From contig JACEHZ010000372.1 of the NCBI GenBank assembly GCA_017893485.1, positions 1,488,001-1,552,000 of the forward strand: a stretch of DNA of 64,000 bases. The letters are read 5' to 3'. The position numbers and the translations under genes are program-made. The notes beneath the pieces are model-generated. The model worked only from the letters and a program-made list of their open reading frames with translations, was not told the DNA's origin and searched no databases. The number at the start of each line of letters is the position of its first letter. Position 1 is the first letter of the stretch. Below are positions 63,377-64,000 of this stretch, piece by piece. The stretch comes from Hemerocallis citrina (lineage: Eukaryota > Streptophyta > Magnoliopsida > Asparagales > Asphodelaceae).

Positions 63377-64000
63377 CTACCAAAGACAATCAAGAGATGA
63401 AACATACATTAGTGGAAGTAAAAAGGTTGAAGCTTCACATACATTAGTGGAACTAAAAAGGTTGAAGCTTCCAAAACTCCATTTGTAAAACTAAATCAGC
63501 AATTTAGTGAAGACAGAAAAATAATTGAACAAAACAAAAAAATCGGTAACAGAGATACATGCTAGCTTGTTGATTATACTAGGAAGATATTTGATCTTGT
63601 CAATGCAACAGATAAACACATCACTTTAAGTGAATCCAGTAAGGTCAAACTTTGCAAATGCTACTAAAATAAACTTTAAAAAATCCAATTTCACAACAAA
63701 ACAAAAAAAATGAAAAAAATAGAATCAGTGATCAATTATTCATACTTAGAGGCCCATTGAACCTAAATGTGGAATTTGTGACTGTTGTTGACAATGTAGC
63801 CAGACCACTAAATCACAAAAAAGAAATGGAAAAACAGAAAATGGTCAAAAGTCCAAAGAAAAAGGTTTCATCTGAACGCGTAAATAATTATTCTTTCTTG
63901 ATCTAACAGAATCAATAGTTAAGCCCCACCTAATCTCACAAAGTTAAAGCTAAGGATAAGCTTCAGTGGAATGGTTATCTGTCTGAACCATTCCACTCTA
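63377..64000. other. NPC1 intron upstream of exon 1; no further exon seen
   Basis: No segment translates to the NPC1 N-terminal region. A 12 bp perfect inverted repeat, AGTGGAATGGTT / AACCATTCCACT, with a 9-base loop lies at 63965-63997. Confidence 0.5.

Noticed and set aside
63740..63820. Possible further NPC1 N-terminal exon (reading with TLSTTVTNSTF)
   Set aside because: Does not match the family order before the exon at 63129-63376, and no clear acceptor/donor pair was found.

Overview
This window is plant nuclear DNA, almost certainly from a flowering plant. It is AT-rich, has a many-exon gene with canonical GT-AG introns, and carries plant-type transposons throughout: an L1-clade LINE, RTE LINE tails, Copia and Gypsy LTR elements, solo LTRs, a TRIM, hATs, a Helitron, SINEs and fold-back MITEs. 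No prokaryotic gene organisation, rRNA, functional tRNA or CRISPR array was seen.

One cellular gene fills nearly the whole window. It is a minus-strand NPC1 (Niemann-Pick C1) sterol transporter, running from at least 63376 down to a stop codon at 4678. I placed 33 exons by matching translated blocks to the remembered NPC1 family pattern and by locating AG/GT borders. Their lengths and phases add up to one uninterrupted frame of about 1095 codons, and the first 170-200 residues lie beyond the right edge. The exons total about 3.3 kb spread over 58.7 kb, so roughly 94% of the gene here is intron.

Layout from left to right. 1-4075: broken LINE on the plus strand, just past the NPC1 3' end. 4678-13310: compact 3' part of NPC1. 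13311-22280: a 9 kb intron with a 5.86 kb Copia element (14482-20341) carrying a captured Cu/Zn superoxide dismutase fragment, then a solo LTR and a Helitron. 22515-29011: an intron with two more solo LTRs of the same family, an RTE tail, a possible further solo LTR and a three-LTR TRIM. 29096-32599: a MITE split by an RTE LINE. 32600-33851: sterol-sensing-domain exons. 33852-44311: a 10.5 kb intron holding a Gypsy element (35479-44051) with a nested minus-strand Copia (37598-40684), a duplicated gag segment and a fold-back MITE. 44312-55664: exons of the middle luminal domain, a 380 bp tandem duplication, a 31-G tract, a SINE and a fourth solo LTR. 55665-63128: a 7.5 kb intron with a hAT MITE and a full-length dead hAT. 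63129-63376: the exon encoding the end of the cysteine-rich N-terminal domain.

The most notable finding is the Copia element. It has apparently identical 266 bp LTRs and a perfect 5 bp target duplication, so it is young. Its pol gene is wrecked, so it must have moved in trans, and it carries the 5' part of a host Cu/Zn-SOD gene. Most large retroelements in NPC1 introns lie antisense to the gene, which fits selection against sense-strand poly(A) and splice signals.
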